Positions 25,043-34,425 of a stretch of DNA of 64,000 bases are shown here, one piece after another. A program made the position numbers and the translations under genes. The notes under the pieces are model-generated. The model searched no databases and had not been told where the DNA came from. It worked only from the letters and a program-made list of their open reading frames with translations. This DNA comes from DATMER01 sp963741305 (GTDB lineage Bacteria > Acidobacteriota > Thermoanaerobaculia > Multivoradales > UBA5704), in the NCBI GenBank assembly GCA_963741305.1, contig CAVUHL010000003.1, forward strand, positions 2,976,001 through 3,040,000. Reading direction: 5' to 3'. How positions within the stretch are numbered: position 1 is the first letter of the stretch; the number at the start of each line of letters is the position of its first letter.

Positions 25043-25749
25043 AGGCTCCGTCCGGGGACCCGAACCGCGGCACCGTTGATGCCCGCCGCGGCCGGAGTCG
25101 TAAGGAAATGGATGGCGGAAGCGACGGCCTCCGTCGTAACCCACTGCAAAGGATCGGCATCTGGCATCGAGGCACGGTTGGCGGGGGTGTCCATGGTGCC
25201 GGGGAGGACGGCGTTGGCACGGCCGCCGAACGGCGCGATCTCGCGGGCCAGCGACTCGACCATGCGCAGCACGCCGGCTTTGGCCGCGGAGTAGCCCCCG
25301 ACCCCGGCCTCGCCGAGCAGCGCCGCTGGCGCGGAGACCGCCACCACGGAACCGCCGCCCGCCCGCTCGAAGCGGCGCGCGCACTCGCGGAACACGCGGA
25401 AGGTGGTCTCCAGGTTCAGCGTCAACAGATAGCTCCAGTCGCGGTCGGTCAGGTCAGCGAAGCGGGCAAAGCGAAAGCCGCCCACGAGGTGAATCACTGC
25501 AGGAGGGATGCCCGAAGCCCGTTCCGTATTCTCGTACCAGCGGTCAAACAGGGCCTCGACCTCGCCGGAGTCAGCGAGGTTCACGCGCCGCACAGACAAC
25601 TGGTCCGACGGAGCGAGCTCGGTCAGCTCGCCCAAAGCAGCCTCGTTGGCGTCGACGGCGAGGATCCGGCCGCCTCCATCGAGGAAGCGTTGCACCACGC
25701 TCCGCCCGAGGGCGCCGGCCGCGCCGGTGATCAGGACTCTACCGCTCAT
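25039..25749 (-). CDS. Short-chain dehydrogenase/reductase
   Basis: A 236-residue SDR with the dinucleotide-binding TGAAGALG near residue 8, a catalytic-region Ser in VVAVSAPAALLG, the YSAAKAG active-site motif and the NAVLPGTMDTPANR loop. The acidic residue after strand 2 (LAVDAN) favours NAD(H). It is the first gene of the SDR-glutaredoxin-etfB-etfA operon. The substrate is unknown. Confidence 0.9.
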   Translation of the reverse strand: MSGRVLITGAAGALGRSVVQRFLDGGGRILAVDANEAALGELTELAPSDQLSVRRVNLADSGEVEALFDRWYENTERASGIPPAVIHLVGGFRFARFADLTDRDWSYLLTLNLETTFRVFRECARRFERAGGGSVVAVSAPAALLGEAGVGGYSAAKAGVLRMVESLAREIAPFGGRANAVLPGTMDTPANRASMPDADPLQWVTTEAVASAIHFLTTPAAAGINGAAVRVPGRSL

Positions 25750-25844
25750 GGCTCTCCGGGGTTGATCGAGACATCTCCCGTACAGGCAGTAGAGTGCCCG
25801 CTGAGGGAGGAAACGAGCCTATCACGGCTCCAAGAGAGGGTCAG

Positions 25845-25886
25845 AAAGAGGGTAAGATCCTTGAAAGAGGGTAATAAAGAGGGTAA
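25845..25886 (+). repeat. Direct repeats AAAGAGGGTAA overlapping the fic ribosome-binding site
   Basis: Three copies of AAAGAGGGTAA start at 25845, 25864 and 25876; the last two are a perfect tandem 12-mer (AAAGAGGGTAAT twice), and the final copy runs into the ATG of fic. Each copy contains a GAGGG ribosome-binding-like core. It could be an operator for autoregulation or a slippage site that moves the ribosome-binding site; nothing in the sequence decides between these. Confidence 0.7.
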
Positions 25887-26947
25887 TGTCTCTCCTCGAC
25901 CATGCACTCTTTTCGCGACGGATTTCTTCGCCGGCTGCAGCTTCCCCTCTCCTTTCCGTCTGGCTCATGACCGACATCGCGGAGGCGAAAGGGCGGCAGC
26001 GCCTGTTCCTCAGGCAACCTCCCCAGGTGATCGCCTCCCTCCGGCAGACGGCGCTCGTGCAGAGCGTCGAATCCTCGAACCGGATCGAGGGAGTCACGGT
26101 AGCGCCAGATCGTCTTGAGCCTCTGGTCCTTAAGGATGCACGGCCCCGCGACCGCTCGGAAGAGGAGATCCGGGGCTATCGCCGTGCCCTGGACCTGATC
26201 CATACCGGCGCGGGCGCGCTCGCCATCACCCCTGCCCTCCTCCAGACGTTTCATGGGCTCCTTCAGGAAGGAGCAGGCGATGCCGGTCAGTGGAAGAGAG
26301 TGAACAACGACATCGTGGAGGTCCGGTCCGGAGCGCCTCCCCTGGTCCGCTTCCGTCCGGTCCCAGTGGCCGAAGCCGAGGCCGCCGTGGAGGAAATCTG
26401 CCTGTCCTATCAGCATGCCCTGGATCAGGACCGGATACCGCCCCTGGTCGCAGCCGGAGCCCTGGTCTTCGATTTCCTGTGCATCCATCCCTTCCGGGAT
26501 GGGAACGGCCGGGTCTCCCGCCTCCTGACGCTGCTCGCGCTTTACCAGCACGGGTATGAGGTGGGGCGCTATATCAGCCTGGAGCGCCTTATCGAGGAAA
26601 GCCGGGCTGACTATTATGATGTCCTCCATCGCAGCTCCGAGGGCTGGCACCAGGGCCGGCACGACCTGCTCATCTGGCTCAACTACTTTCTGGCCATCCT
26701 CCGCCGCGCCTACCTCGAGCTCGAACAGCGCTTGGGCCAGGGCAAGGCAGGACGAGGAACCAAGAAGGCCTGGATCGAGGCCACGATCGCCTCGTTCCCC
26801 GGCCCGTTCAGCCTGGCCGACCTGGAGCGCGCATGCCCAGGCGCCAGCCGGGAAATGGCACGCCGGGTGCTCCGCCAGCTCCAGCAAACAGGAGAGGTGG
26901 AATCCATGGGGAGGGGTCCAGGAGCGCTGTGGAAGCGGCCAGACTGA
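25886..26947 (+). CDS. Fic-domain AMP-transferase (class II-like, with winged-helix tail)
   Basis: A 353-residue Fic protein. The active-site motif HPFRDGNGRVSR is intact (about residues 198-209). An inhibitory-helix motif SSNRIEG ((S/T)xxxE(G/N)) lies at about residues 66-72, N-terminal to the Fic core, which makes it a self-inhibited class II enzyme. The C-terminus (about 285-353) looks like a winged helix (SLADLERACPGASREMARRVLRQL). Class II Fic proteins modify hydroxyl side chains with AMP, often on translation or topoisomerase targets. The start at 25886 follows the repeated GAGGG motif; ATGs further in are possible. It appears to be an isolated gene. Confidence 0.92.
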   Translation: MSLLDHALFSRRISSPAAASPLLSVWLMTDIAEAKGRQRLFLRQPPQVIASLRQTALVQSVESSNRIEGVTVAPDRLEPLVLKDARPRDRSEEEIRGYRRALDLIHTGAGALAITPALLQTFHGLLQEGAGDAGQWKRVNNDIVEVRSGAPPLVRFRPVPVAEAEAAVEEICLSYQHALDQDRIPPLVAAGALVFDFLCIHPFRDGNGRVSRLLTLLALYQHGYEVGRYISLERLIEESRADYYDVLHRSSEGWHQGRHDLLIWLNYFLAILRRAYLELEQRLGQGKAGRGTKKAWIEATIASFPGPFSLADLERACPGASREMARRVLRQLQQTGEVESMGRGPGALWKRPD

Positions 26948-27016
26948 TCCGTCCCCCACCCGCCGGTACCGCATGCTAGTCTCAGCCCTTCAGGTTTTTT
27001 GCGAAGGGAGAGCACG

Positions 27017-27427
27017 ATGAACGAGACCAACCAGAAGGGAACACTCAACTTGCGGGCGGTCATGCCCGCGATCACGGCCACTGACCTCCAGGCCAGCCTG
27101 GCCTGGTACCGGGACGTCCTCGGCTTCACCGTCGCCGAGGAGTACAAGCAAGAGGACCAGTTGATGGGGGTCCAGCTCCAGGCCGGCAACGTCCAGCTCA
27201 TGCTGGGCCAGGACGACTTCGCCAAGGGGCGCGACCGCCAGAAGGGAGCCGCACTCCGCTTCTTCTGCACGACCTCCCAGGATGTCGATCAGCTCGCCGC
27301 TGCCATCAAAGAGCGGGGCGGCAAGCTCGCTCACGAGCCCACGGACCAACCCTGGGGCACCCGCGACTTCGGAGTCGTCGATCCCGATGGCTTCAACATC
27401 TCCATCTCGACCGAACCGAAGAGCTAA
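27017..27427 (+). CDS. VOC-superfamily (glyoxalase/bleomycin-resistance-like) protein
   Basis: 136 residues with the βαβββ VOC pattern: MPAITATDLQASLAWYRDVLGFTVAEE, a middle strand VQLMLGQDDFAKG and the closing DPDGFNISIS. The start at 27017 (MNETNQ) follows GGGAGAGCACG. Candidate metal ligands include the Glu/Gln in the middle strands. Substrate unknown. Its stop overlaps the convergent membrane-protein stop by 4 bp. Confidence 0.85.
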   Translation: MNETNQKGTLNLRAVMPAITATDLQASLAWYRDVLGFTVAEEYKQEDQLMGVQLQAGNVQLMLGQDDFAKGRDRQKGAALRFFCTTSQDVDQLAAAIKERGGKLAHEPTDQPWGTRDFGVVDPDGFNISISTEPKS

Positions 27428-27822
27428 GAGCCGAACCGCCCGCGGAGGTCCGAGAACCAGATCAGCGCCAGGACGGCGCCGTCACAGGTGGTCCCCAGGT
27501 CGTTGAGCGTCGACGATAAGGAGGAGCCGACCCAGGCCGGCTCGAAAGGCGCGAGCAGAAAAGCGGCGACCGTCACCGCGGTGTAGAGCCAGCGGGACCA
27601 CGGCTTGAAGAGCCAGAGTCCGACGGTGGAGACGAGGAGCGGGACGACCAGCCCCAGATAGACCCACTCGATGGCCCTCATCGGGCTGTCGAGCTGGGTC
27701 TCCGAGTACGCCGCCAGCTCAGGCGGCAGCAGGCCCGGAGCGAACGAGTCGATCATGGCTCCGACGAGCGGAAACACGATCACCGCGACGAGCAGGATCC
27801 GAAGAATCGTTTCGAGGCGCAT
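27424..27822 (-). CDS. Small four-TM membrane protein of unknown function
   Basis: 132 residues with hydrophobic segments at about 5-24, 53-70, 78-93 and 110-125. The loop between the first two is short and acidic. I recognise no family. It is convergent with the VOC gene (4-bp overlap) and divergent from yebC, so it is a single-gene unit. Confidence 0.65.
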   Translation of the reverse strand: MRLETILRILLVAVIVFPLVGAMIDSFAPGLLPPELAAYSETQLDSPMRAIEWVYLGLVVPLLVSTVGLWLFKPWSRWLYTAVTVAAFLLAPFEPAWVGSSLSSTLNDLGTTCDGAVLALIWFSDLRGRFGS

Positions 27823-27893
27823 GGTGCAGGATTTTACCCCTCCCTTTACTCCGTCCTTTACTCCAACGTGGCCCTCGGGCTAGATTTCCCGCC

Positions 27894-28616
27894 ATGGGAC
27901 GCATCTTCGAAACCAGAAAACACACGATGTTCGCTCGCTGGGACCGGATGGCGAAGCAGTTCGCCCGGATCGGCAAGGAAATCACCATCGCCGTCAAGGC
28001 GGGCGGGGCCGACCCCGTCAACAACCCGATGCTGCGGCGGGTGGTGCAGAACGCGCGCAACGTCAACATGCCCAAGGACAAGGTCGAGTCGGCGATCAAG
28101 CGCGCGGCGGGCAAGGAGGCGGAAAGCTTCGAGGAGATCGTCTACGAAGGCTACGCCCCGCACGGCGTCGCCATCATGGTCGAAACCGCCACGAACAACC
28201 CCACCCGCACGGTCTCCAACATCCGCACCCACTTCAACAAGGGCGGCGGCACCCTGGGGAATGCCGGTAGCGTCTCCTTCCAGTTCAAGAAGATGGGCAC
28301 CTTCCGCCTGGACCCCAAGAAGCTCGATCAGGACGAGCTGGAGATGGAGCTCATCGACCACGGGCTCGAGGAGATGGGCGAGTCCACGGGCGAGAAGGGC
28401 GAGCCGCAGCTCGTGCTGCGCTGCGCGTTCAACGACTTTGGCACCTTGCAGAAGGCGCTGGAGGACCGCGGCATCACTCCCCTCTCGGCCGAATCGGAGT
28501 ACATCCCCGTGACGCCAGTCGATCTCTCCGAACCGCAGGCCGAGGAAGTCCTCAAGCTCGTCGACCGGCTGGAGCAGGACGACGACGTGCAGAAGGTCTT
28601 CCACAGCCTCGGTTAA
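27894..28616 (+). CDS. yebC: YebC/PmpR-family protein
   Basis: 240 residues, the usual family length. The signature is complete: MGRIFETRKHTMFARWDRM near the start, NPMLRRVVQNARNVNMPKDKVESAIKRA, then YEGYAPHGVAIMVETATNNPTRTVSNIR and GSVSFQFKKMG. Members bind DNA as regulators or act in translation at poly-proline stalls, depending on the paralogue; which applies here cannot be told. A terminator-like hairpin follows. Confidence 0.96.
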   Translation: MGRIFETRKHTMFARWDRMAKQFARIGKEITIAVKAGGADPVNNPMLRRVVQNARNVNMPKDKVESAIKRAAGKEAESFEEIVYEGYAPHGVAIMVETATNNPTRTVSNIRTHFNKGGGTLGNAGSVSFQFKKMGTFRLDPKKLDQDELEMELIDHGLEEMGESTGEKGEPQLVLRCAFNDFGTLQKALEDRGITPLSAESEYIPVTPVDLSEPQAEEVLKLVDRLEQDDDVQKVFHSLG

Positions 28617-28646
28617 ATATCCCGACTCCCGAATAGATACACATTC

Positions 28647-28702
28647 CGCCGGCTGCCCCCCTCGCCCTGAGGGGATCGCAGGGCCGCCGGCGTTCTCTTT
28701 CC
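28647..28702 (+). terminator. Two-tier GC hairpin after yebC
   Basis: An outer stem CGCCGGC/GCCGGCG (28647-28653 and 28686-28692) encloses an inner stem CCCCTC/GAGGGG (28658-28663 and 28669-28674). It is followed by the pyrimidine-rich TTCTCTTTCC. It lies 30 bp after the yebC stop and before the cytochrome operon. Confidence 0.55.
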
Positions 28703-28766
28703 TGTAACGCTCCGGCTTTTCAGGCGCCCAAGCATTTAGAGATCGCTTGAACGGGGAGTCGATTTC

Positions 28767-30386
28767 ATGTTCATGGCAAGACCAGGATTGACCCTTTTCA
28801 TCACCATCGCGCTCCTCTCGTCGACCCCGCTGTCCGCGGTCGACGAGCTGCCCTTCTACTCGGTGCCCGGAGACCGGAACTTCGAGCGTACCCCCAGCTA
28901 CCGCAACGACGACGATCATTTCAAGTACGGCTCGCTCGGCGGCGAGCGCGGCTACAAGGGACAGGTAGGCTTCGGCCTTCCCTACTGGATCTGGGTAGCC
29001 CTGCCGGAGCTCTTCCCCGAGTACCTGCCGGATGGGAAGCCCGGCCAGGGCTACTCCTCGTTCGGCTACACCTATGAAAAGGACGGAGACCGCCGCTTCC
29101 AACTGCCCATCGGGACATCGCAGCGCAACAGCCTGACCCTCGACCGGGTCTGGATCAATTGCGGCGTCTGCCACACCGGCACGGTCCGGGACACCCCGCA
29201 GAGCGAGCGCCAGATCATCCTCGGCATGCCCGCCAACCGCTACAACCAGGGCGAATGGATCCGCTTCCTCTTCGCCGCCGCCTCCGACCCGCGGTTCGAC
29301 GGCGAGCACCTGGTGCGCAAGATCCGCGAGCTGGAAAAAGAACGCCGCAAGGTCGCCAAAATCGCCGGCCCCAAGCTCCCCAAGGAGCTGAACCTCCTCG
29401 AAGAGGAAATCTACAAGCTGGCGGTCGTTCCGGTCATGAAGCAGCGTTTGTTGTCGATCAAAGAGCGGCTGGATTTCATCGATCTCCAGAGCTGGGGACC
29501 GGGCCGCGTGGATACCTTCAACGCTCCCAAGGCCCTGCTCAACTTCCCCATGCACCTCGCTCCCGAGAAGGAAAAGAGAGGCAATGCGGACCTGCCCTCG
29601 GTCTGGTACCAGAGGGCCCGAGAGGGAATGCAGCTCCATTGGGACGGCAACAACGTCTCCGTCCAGGAGCGCAACCTTTCCGCGAGCTTCGCGGCCACCA
29701 TCCCGCCGCTCATCGACAAGTGCAGCCTGCGGCGGATGGCCCGCTTCCTGGAGACTTTGGAGCCGAAACCCTTCCCATCCGAGAGGATCGACAAGGCCCT
29801 CGCGGCTCGGGGCGCACCCCTCTACAACGCTCAATGTGCCGGCTGCCACGGCGCCTCCGCGCCCCCCTTCCGCCGTGAAGGGGTTGGGAAGCTCGTCGGC
29901 ACCGTCATCCCGCTGAAGGCGATCGGAACTGACCGCTCGCGTTTCGACTCCTACACCCCCGAGCTTGTCAGGGCCCAGAACAACATCTATGCGCAGTATC
30001 CCCTGGCCAATTCAAGGGATTGCCCCGGTGATCCCGGAGCCAAGGGCTATCCAGCCCGCTTCAATCATTTCCGCAAGACCGATGGCTACGCCAACAGCCC
30101 GCTGGACGGCATCTGGCTGCGGGCTCCCTATCTCCACAACGGCTCGGTGCCCGACCTGAGGGCGTTGCTCGATCCAGCCGAAAGCCGGCCAAAAGTGTTC
30201 TGGAGCGGCTACGACGTGTACGACTACAAAAACGTCGGGTTTGTGACGCAGGGTCCCGAAGCCGAAGCCGAGGGATGGCGCTACGACACGGCCCTTCCCG
30301 CCAACGGCAACCAAGGCCACGAGTATGGGACCCGGCTGTCGGCTGACGAGAAGGACGCGCTGATCGAGTACCTCAAGACGTTCTGA
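28767..30386 (+). CDS. Secreted RoxA-like di-haem c-type cytochrome (1)
   Basis: 539 residues with a signal peptide (1-24). Two haem c sites are present: CGVCH (132-136) and CAGCH (357-361). The N-terminal FKYGSLGGE ... GLPYWIWVALPELFPEYLP and the later LDGIWLRAPYLHNGSVPDLRALLDP and HEYGTRLSADEKDALIEYLKTF resemble the di-haem rubber oxygenase RoxA group, which sits near the cytochrome c peroxidase/MauG superfamily. It is probably periplasmic or extracellular. It is the first gene of an operon; 11 bp separate it from the next. Oxygenase activity is inferred from family resemblance only; active-site residues beyond the haem ligands could not be aligned by eye. Confidence 0.85.
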   Translation: MFMARPGLTLFITIALLSSTPLSAVDELPFYSVPGDRNFERTPSYRNDDDHFKYGSLGGERGYKGQVGFGLPYWIWVALPELFPEYLPDGKPGQGYSSFGYTYEKDGDRRFQLPIGTSQRNSLTLDRVWINCGVCHTGTVRDTPQSERQIILGMPANRYNQGEWIRFLFAAASDPRFDGEHLVRKIRELEKERRKVAKIAGPKLPKELNLLEEEIYKLAVVPVMKQRLLSIKERLDFIDLQSWGPGRVDTFNAPKALLNFPMHLAPEKEKRGNADLPSVWYQRAREGMQLHWDGNNVSVQERNLSASFAATIPPLIDKCSLRRMARFLETLEPKPFPSERIDKALAARGAPLYNAQCAGCHGASAPPFRREGVGKLVGTVIPLKAIGTDRSRFDSYTPELVRAQNNIYAQYPLANSRDCPGDPGAKGYPARFNHFRKTDGYANSPLDGIWLRAPYLHNGSVPDLRALLDPAESRPKVFWSGYDVYDYKNVGFVTQGPEAEAEGWRYDTALPANGNQGHEYGTRLSADEKDALIEYLKTF

Positions 30387-30397
30387 GAGGAGCACCC

Positions 30398-31981
30398 ATG
30401 AACCGCAAAAGCTTCCTTCTATCGACGGTCCTGCTCCTCCCGCTCGCAGCCAATGCCGGTGGCCTCGGCTCGGCCAACATCCTGACCGACAAGATGGGCA
30501 GGGTCACGGATGGCAAGCCGCAGCCGGCAGAGATCATCGGCGACCCGCGCGAGAACTTCCTCTACGGCTCGATCGGCGGAGAGAACGAGGCTGGGCTCCC
30601 CTACTGGATCCTCATGGTCCTCCCCCGGATCTTTCCCGAGTACCTGCCGGGGCCGGGCGGTTACGCCTCCCTGGGGCTCCCCTGGGAAGAAGGCAAGGAG
30701 TTTCCCGCCGGGTTCTCGAAAAAAACCGTTTTCTTCCCGCGGGTAGGCTTCAACTGCGCCCTCTGCCACTCCACTCAATACCGCACGCGACCCGACGAGA
30801 CTCCGATCGTGGTCGCCGCGGGCGGCAGCAACACCGCCGACATCCAGGGGCTCCTGGAGTTCTTCTCCAAGGCCGCCAACGATCCACGATTCAATGCCGA
30901 CAACATCCTCAAGGAGATCGACGGCTCCTACCCTCTGCGGTTCAGCGACCGCCTCCTCTACCGCTTCGTGCTGATCCCGATCACGAAGAAGCGGCTGGCC
31001 GAGCAGGGCGCGGACTTCGCCTGGACGAAAACCCGGCCGCGCTGGGGTCCGGGCCGCGACGCGCCGATGAACCTGACCAAGTTCAACTTCCTCGAAATGC
31101 CCTGGGACGATAGCATCGATCACACCGACTTCCCAGCCATCTGGCACCTCGCGGCCCGCGAGCAGCAAGGGCGCGGGTTCGAGGAGGGCAAGCCCGTAGC
31201 CTCCCACACCATGCTGATGAACCTGGATGGGGCTACGACCTCGTTCCGGTCCGTGCTGATCGATTCGGCCCTCGGACTGGGAGGACGGAACACTCCATAT
31301 TTCAATGCCCGTATCCCGCAGCTCCTCGACTGGCTGCGGGAGCTCAGGCCGCCTCCCTATCCCTTGCCCATCGATACGGAAAAGGCCGCCCGAGGTGCAT
31401 CTGTGTATGAAACGCATTGCGCCGATTGCCACACATCAGGCAAGGACAACCGCATGGGCACCGTCATCCCCATCGAAGAGGTCGGCACCGATGCCGAGCG
31501 CCTCAATACATGGAGGAAGACCGGAGCGGCGAAGCTCGCGAACGAAAAGGTCGCCTCCATGGGCTTCAAGCGCTCGCCAATGATGGAATCCGACGGCTAC
31601 ATTGCTGTGCAGCTCGACGGCATCTGGCTGCGCGGGCCCTACCTGCACAACGGCTCGGTTCCCACGCTGCGCGACCTGCTTGCGCCCGCCGCCGAGCGCC
31701 CGCAAACCTTCTGCCGGGGCTACGACCTCCTCGACCGCGAAAACCTCGGATTCATCTCGGACGGGCGGATCGACCCCCGTTGTGACGAAGCGCAATCACC
31801 CGCGACACCCTCGCCCTGGGACAAACCCGGAAAGCCAGGCCGCTCGGACGAATGGCCGCAGCCCCGGATCTGGAAGTACTACGTCTCGGAGCGCGGCAAC
31901 GGCAACGCGGGCCACGAATACGGCACCCGTCTCTCCGCCCAGGAGAAAGACGATCTGATCGAGTACCTGAAGACGCTGTGA
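30398..31981 (+). CDS. Secreted RoxA-like di-haem c-type cytochrome (2)
   Basis: 527 residues with signal peptide 1-20 and haem sites CALCH (120-124) and CADCH (341-345). It shares with the first cytochrome FLYGSIGGENEAGLPYWILMVLP, the WGPGR segment, LDGIWLRGPYLHNGSVPTLRDLL and the C-terminal HEYGTRLSAQEKDDLIEYLKTL. The pair are clear paralogues with the same length and spacing. Only 13 bp separates it from the following gene, so co-transcription is almost certain. Confidence 0.85.
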   Translation: MNRKSFLLSTVLLLPLAANAGGLGSANILTDKMGRVTDGKPQPAEIIGDPRENFLYGSIGGENEAGLPYWILMVLPRIFPEYLPGPGGYASLGLPWEEGKEFPAGFSKKTVFFPRVGFNCALCHSTQYRTRPDETPIVVAAGGSNTADIQGLLEFFSKAANDPRFNADNILKEIDGSYPLRFSDRLLYRFVLIPITKKRLAEQGADFAWTKTRPRWGPGRDAPMNLTKFNFLEMPWDDSIDHTDFPAIWHLAAREQQGRGFEEGKPVASHTMLMNLDGATTSFRSVLIDSALGLGGRNTPYFNARIPQLLDWLRELRPPPYPLPIDTEKAARGASVYETHCADCHTSGKDNRMGTVIPIEEVGTDAERLNTWRKTGAAKLANEKVASMGFKRSPMMESDGYIAVQLDGIWLRGPYLHNGSVPTLRDLLAPAAERPQTFCRGYDLLDRENLGFISDGRIDPRCDEAQSPATPSPWDKPGKPGRSDEWPQPRIWKYYVSERGNGNAGHEYGTRLSAQEKDDLIEYLKTL

Positions 31982-31994
31982 GAGGAGATCGAAC

Positions 31995-34409
31995 ATGAAA
32001 AGGATCATCCACATTCTTGCTGTGCTGCTCGTGGCTCTCCCAGCCGCAGCCTACGAGGGCCTCGACCAGGGGTTCCGCGTCGCCGAGGCCGGGCTGAACG
32101 AAGAAGAGATGGCGGGGGCCGAGCTCTGGTACAAGGCCACCGCGGGCACCACGCGCTTCACCACCTACGTCTTCCAGCAGCGCATGGGCGTGCTGATCGA
32201 CTGGTTCCGCGTCCTGCGCGCGGACCAGCACGGTGACCGATTTAACATCTGGGGCCTGATCAACGACCCCGGCTGCTGCGTGCCGGGCTCGGCTGGCTGC
32301 CCCGCGAAGAGCATGGACGAGACCTACGGCTTCGAATACTGCCCGGGCGACGACCAGCTCCTCAAGTACGTGGGCAAGACCGGCTACCGCGATCCCGGTT
32401 GCGATTTCAAAGACCCCGGCGGGCTGGGCAACAAGCAGGACCCCTGCGATCTCGAATTCGGCACCTCGACCGGCGCGCTCGGCTTCCGTAAGCTCCCCAA
32501 CCCGCGCTTCGACGCCGAAAAGTGGCGCAAGATCAACGGCGGCCAGCTCGGCACCTGGAACGGCTACCGCCAGCGCAAGCCGTCCGCCCCGGGCTCGACG
32601 ATGATGGTCAGCCATCTCGCCGACCCCTCGATCGAGCCACCCTTCCTGATCGGCATGTCCTGCGGCGCCTGCCATATCGCGTTCAATCCGGTCAAGCCGC
32701 CGAAAGACACGGCCAACCCGCAATGGGAGAACCTCAAGCTCCTGATTGGCAATCAATACCTCCGCAGCTCGGAGATCATGGCCTCCGGCATGCCGGTCGA
32801 CAGCCCGGAATGGCAGCTCTTCTCACACGAGCGCCCGGGCTCGGTCGACACCTCGGCCATCCCCAATGACGGCGTCCACAACCCGGGCACGATGAACGCC
32901 ATCATCAGCTTCGCCTCGCGCCCCTCCCACTTCAAGGAAAAGGTTGCCAGGTGGCACAAGGTCGAGTCGTGCGAGCCGTCGGACGACACCTGCTGGTGCG
33001 AGCCGGGCAAGCCCGGCAAGTGCCGGAAGTGGAAATCTGAGGAAGAAGAAGTCTTCCACATCCTCAAAGGCGGCGAGGATTCGATCGGCGCCGAGGAAGC
33101 CATCCAGCGCGTCTACTTCAACATCGGCTCCTGCTCGGAAGAATGCTGGCTCAATCACCTGACCGACCTGCGCCAGCTCGATCCCACTCAGCGCAACTTC
33201 GGGCAGACCCCGTTCGACATCGGCCAGTGCCGGCGCGATTGCCCCGGCTTCCGTGCCGTCGAAGACCGCCTCGGCTTGATCGCAAAGTTCTTCCAGGCAA
33301 GCAAGCCCGCGGACCTCTGGGAGGCGCGCGGCCTCGAAGACCCGGGCGACCTCGTCGAGCAGCTCGAAGCGGAACACGGCCAGGGCGCGGTGACCCGCGG
33401 CAAGCGAGTCTTCGTCCAGAACTGCGCCCGCTGCCATTCGAGTCAGCCCAACCCTACGGAGAACACCGATTTCCTGGCTGTCAACCGCGCAGGCCACCGC
33501 ATTGACTGGCTCGGCAACGACGAAGTGAAGGAAGCCTCCGAAGTGGCCACCTACCGCTGCCGCGCCCTGCACTCGAACCACATGCAGGGCCGCATCTGGG
33601 ATCAATACGCCTCCGAGACCTACCGCAACCGCACGGCCGTGACCGGCATCACGGACAAGGCTGACGGCGGACGCGGCTACTACCGCAACATCTCGCTCAT
33701 CAACGTCTGGGCGCACGCGCCCTTCCTGCACAACAATGCCGTCGGCCCCGAAATCTGTGGCAAGCCGAGCGCGTGCAAGGACGACCAGGGCCTCGACACC
33801 TGCCTCTACCGCTCGCCTTACGTGGAAGTCGGCAAACAGGCTTCGCTCGCGGCCTACAAGCGCCTCGACGAGCCCGGCTGCGTGGCCTACGATCCCAGCG
33901 TCGAAGGGCGGTACAAGCTTTATAAAGACTCGATGGCGGAGCTCCTGAACCCGAAGCAGCGGCAGGACAAGGTCAGCCTGCTCGATCACGACATCCGCAT
34001 CGATTTCGGGCCGCGCACGTTCCGCCACCGCAACATCCGGACCTTCAAGCTCAGCGTACCTGAGGGCATGCCCGCCGGCCGGCTCGTGAGCCTGGACTTC
34101 AAACCCTTCGTGGCGGACCTGGTGCTCTCCAAGACTGACCGCCCGGAGCTCGAGCGCCGGCTCACCGAGCGCCTGGGCTCGAAGGAAGAGGCCCGGGAGC
34201 AGATGCGATGGCTCAAAGGGATACGCCGCCGTATCCTCAAAAAGGCGCTGTTCACTCAGAACCTGAGGCTCAACCCCGCGGACGCGGCCGTGCTGTTCGA
34301 GCAGTACGACACCTGCACGGCGGACATCGAAAACGCGGGCCATCCTTTCGGAGAGAGCCTCTCCACCGAAGACAAGGCCGCGCTGACCGCCTTCCTGGCC
34401 ACTCTGTGA
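31995..34409 (+). CDS. Secreted large RoxA-related di-haem cytochrome (3)
   Basis: 804 residues with signal peptide 1-19 and haem sites CGACH (223-227) and CARCH (477-481). It is related to the two upstream cytochromes through the AHAPFLHNNAVGPEI segment (equivalent to RGPYLHNGSVP) and the closing GESLSTEDKAALTAFLATL, but it carries large insertions. These include a Cys-rich region (about 94-151, CC ... C ... C) and a second one at about 326-343, which may form disulphides outside the cell. A 16-bp gap precedes the lipoprotein gene. Confidence 0.82.
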   Translation: MKRIIHILAVLLVALPAAAYEGLDQGFRVAEAGLNEEEMAGAELWYKATAGTTRFTTYVFQQRMGVLIDWFRVLRADQHGDRFNIWGLINDPGCCVPGSAGCPAKSMDETYGFEYCPGDDQLLKYVGKTGYRDPGCDFKDPGGLGNKQDPCDLEFGTSTGALGFRKLPNPRFDAEKWRKINGGQLGTWNGYRQRKPSAPGSTMMVSHLADPSIEPPFLIGMSCGACHIAFNPVKPPKDTANPQWENLKLLIGNQYLRSSEIMASGMPVDSPEWQLFSHERPGSVDTSAIPNDGVHNPGTMNAIISFASRPSHFKEKVARWHKVESCEPSDDTCWCEPGKPGKCRKWKSEEEEVFHILKGGEDSIGAEEAIQRVYFNIGSCSEECWLNHLTDLRQLDPTQRNFGQTPFDIGQCRRDCPGFRAVEDRLGLIAKFFQASKPADLWEARGLEDPGDLVEQLEAEHGQGAVTRGKRVFVQNCARCHSSQPNPTENTDFLAVNRAGHRIDWLGNDEVKEASEVATYRCRALHSNHMQGRIWDQYASETYRNRTAVTGITDKADGGRGYYRNISLINVWAHAPFLHNNAVGPEICGKPSACKDDQGLDTCLYRSPYVEVGKQASLAAYKRLDEPGCVAYDPSVEGRYKLYKDSMAELLNPKQRQDKVSLLDHDIRIDFGPRTFRHRNIRTFKLSVPEGMPAGRLVSLDFKPFVADLVLSKTDRPELERRLTERLGSKEEAREQMRWLKGIRRRILKKALFTQNLRLNPADAAVLFEQYDTCTADIENAGHPFGESLSTEDKAALTAFLATL

Positions 34410-34425
34410 GCGGAGGATAACGATC

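Noticed and set aside
27858..29849. A 663-codon minus-strand frame
   Set aside because: Antisense of yebC and the first di-haem cytochrome.
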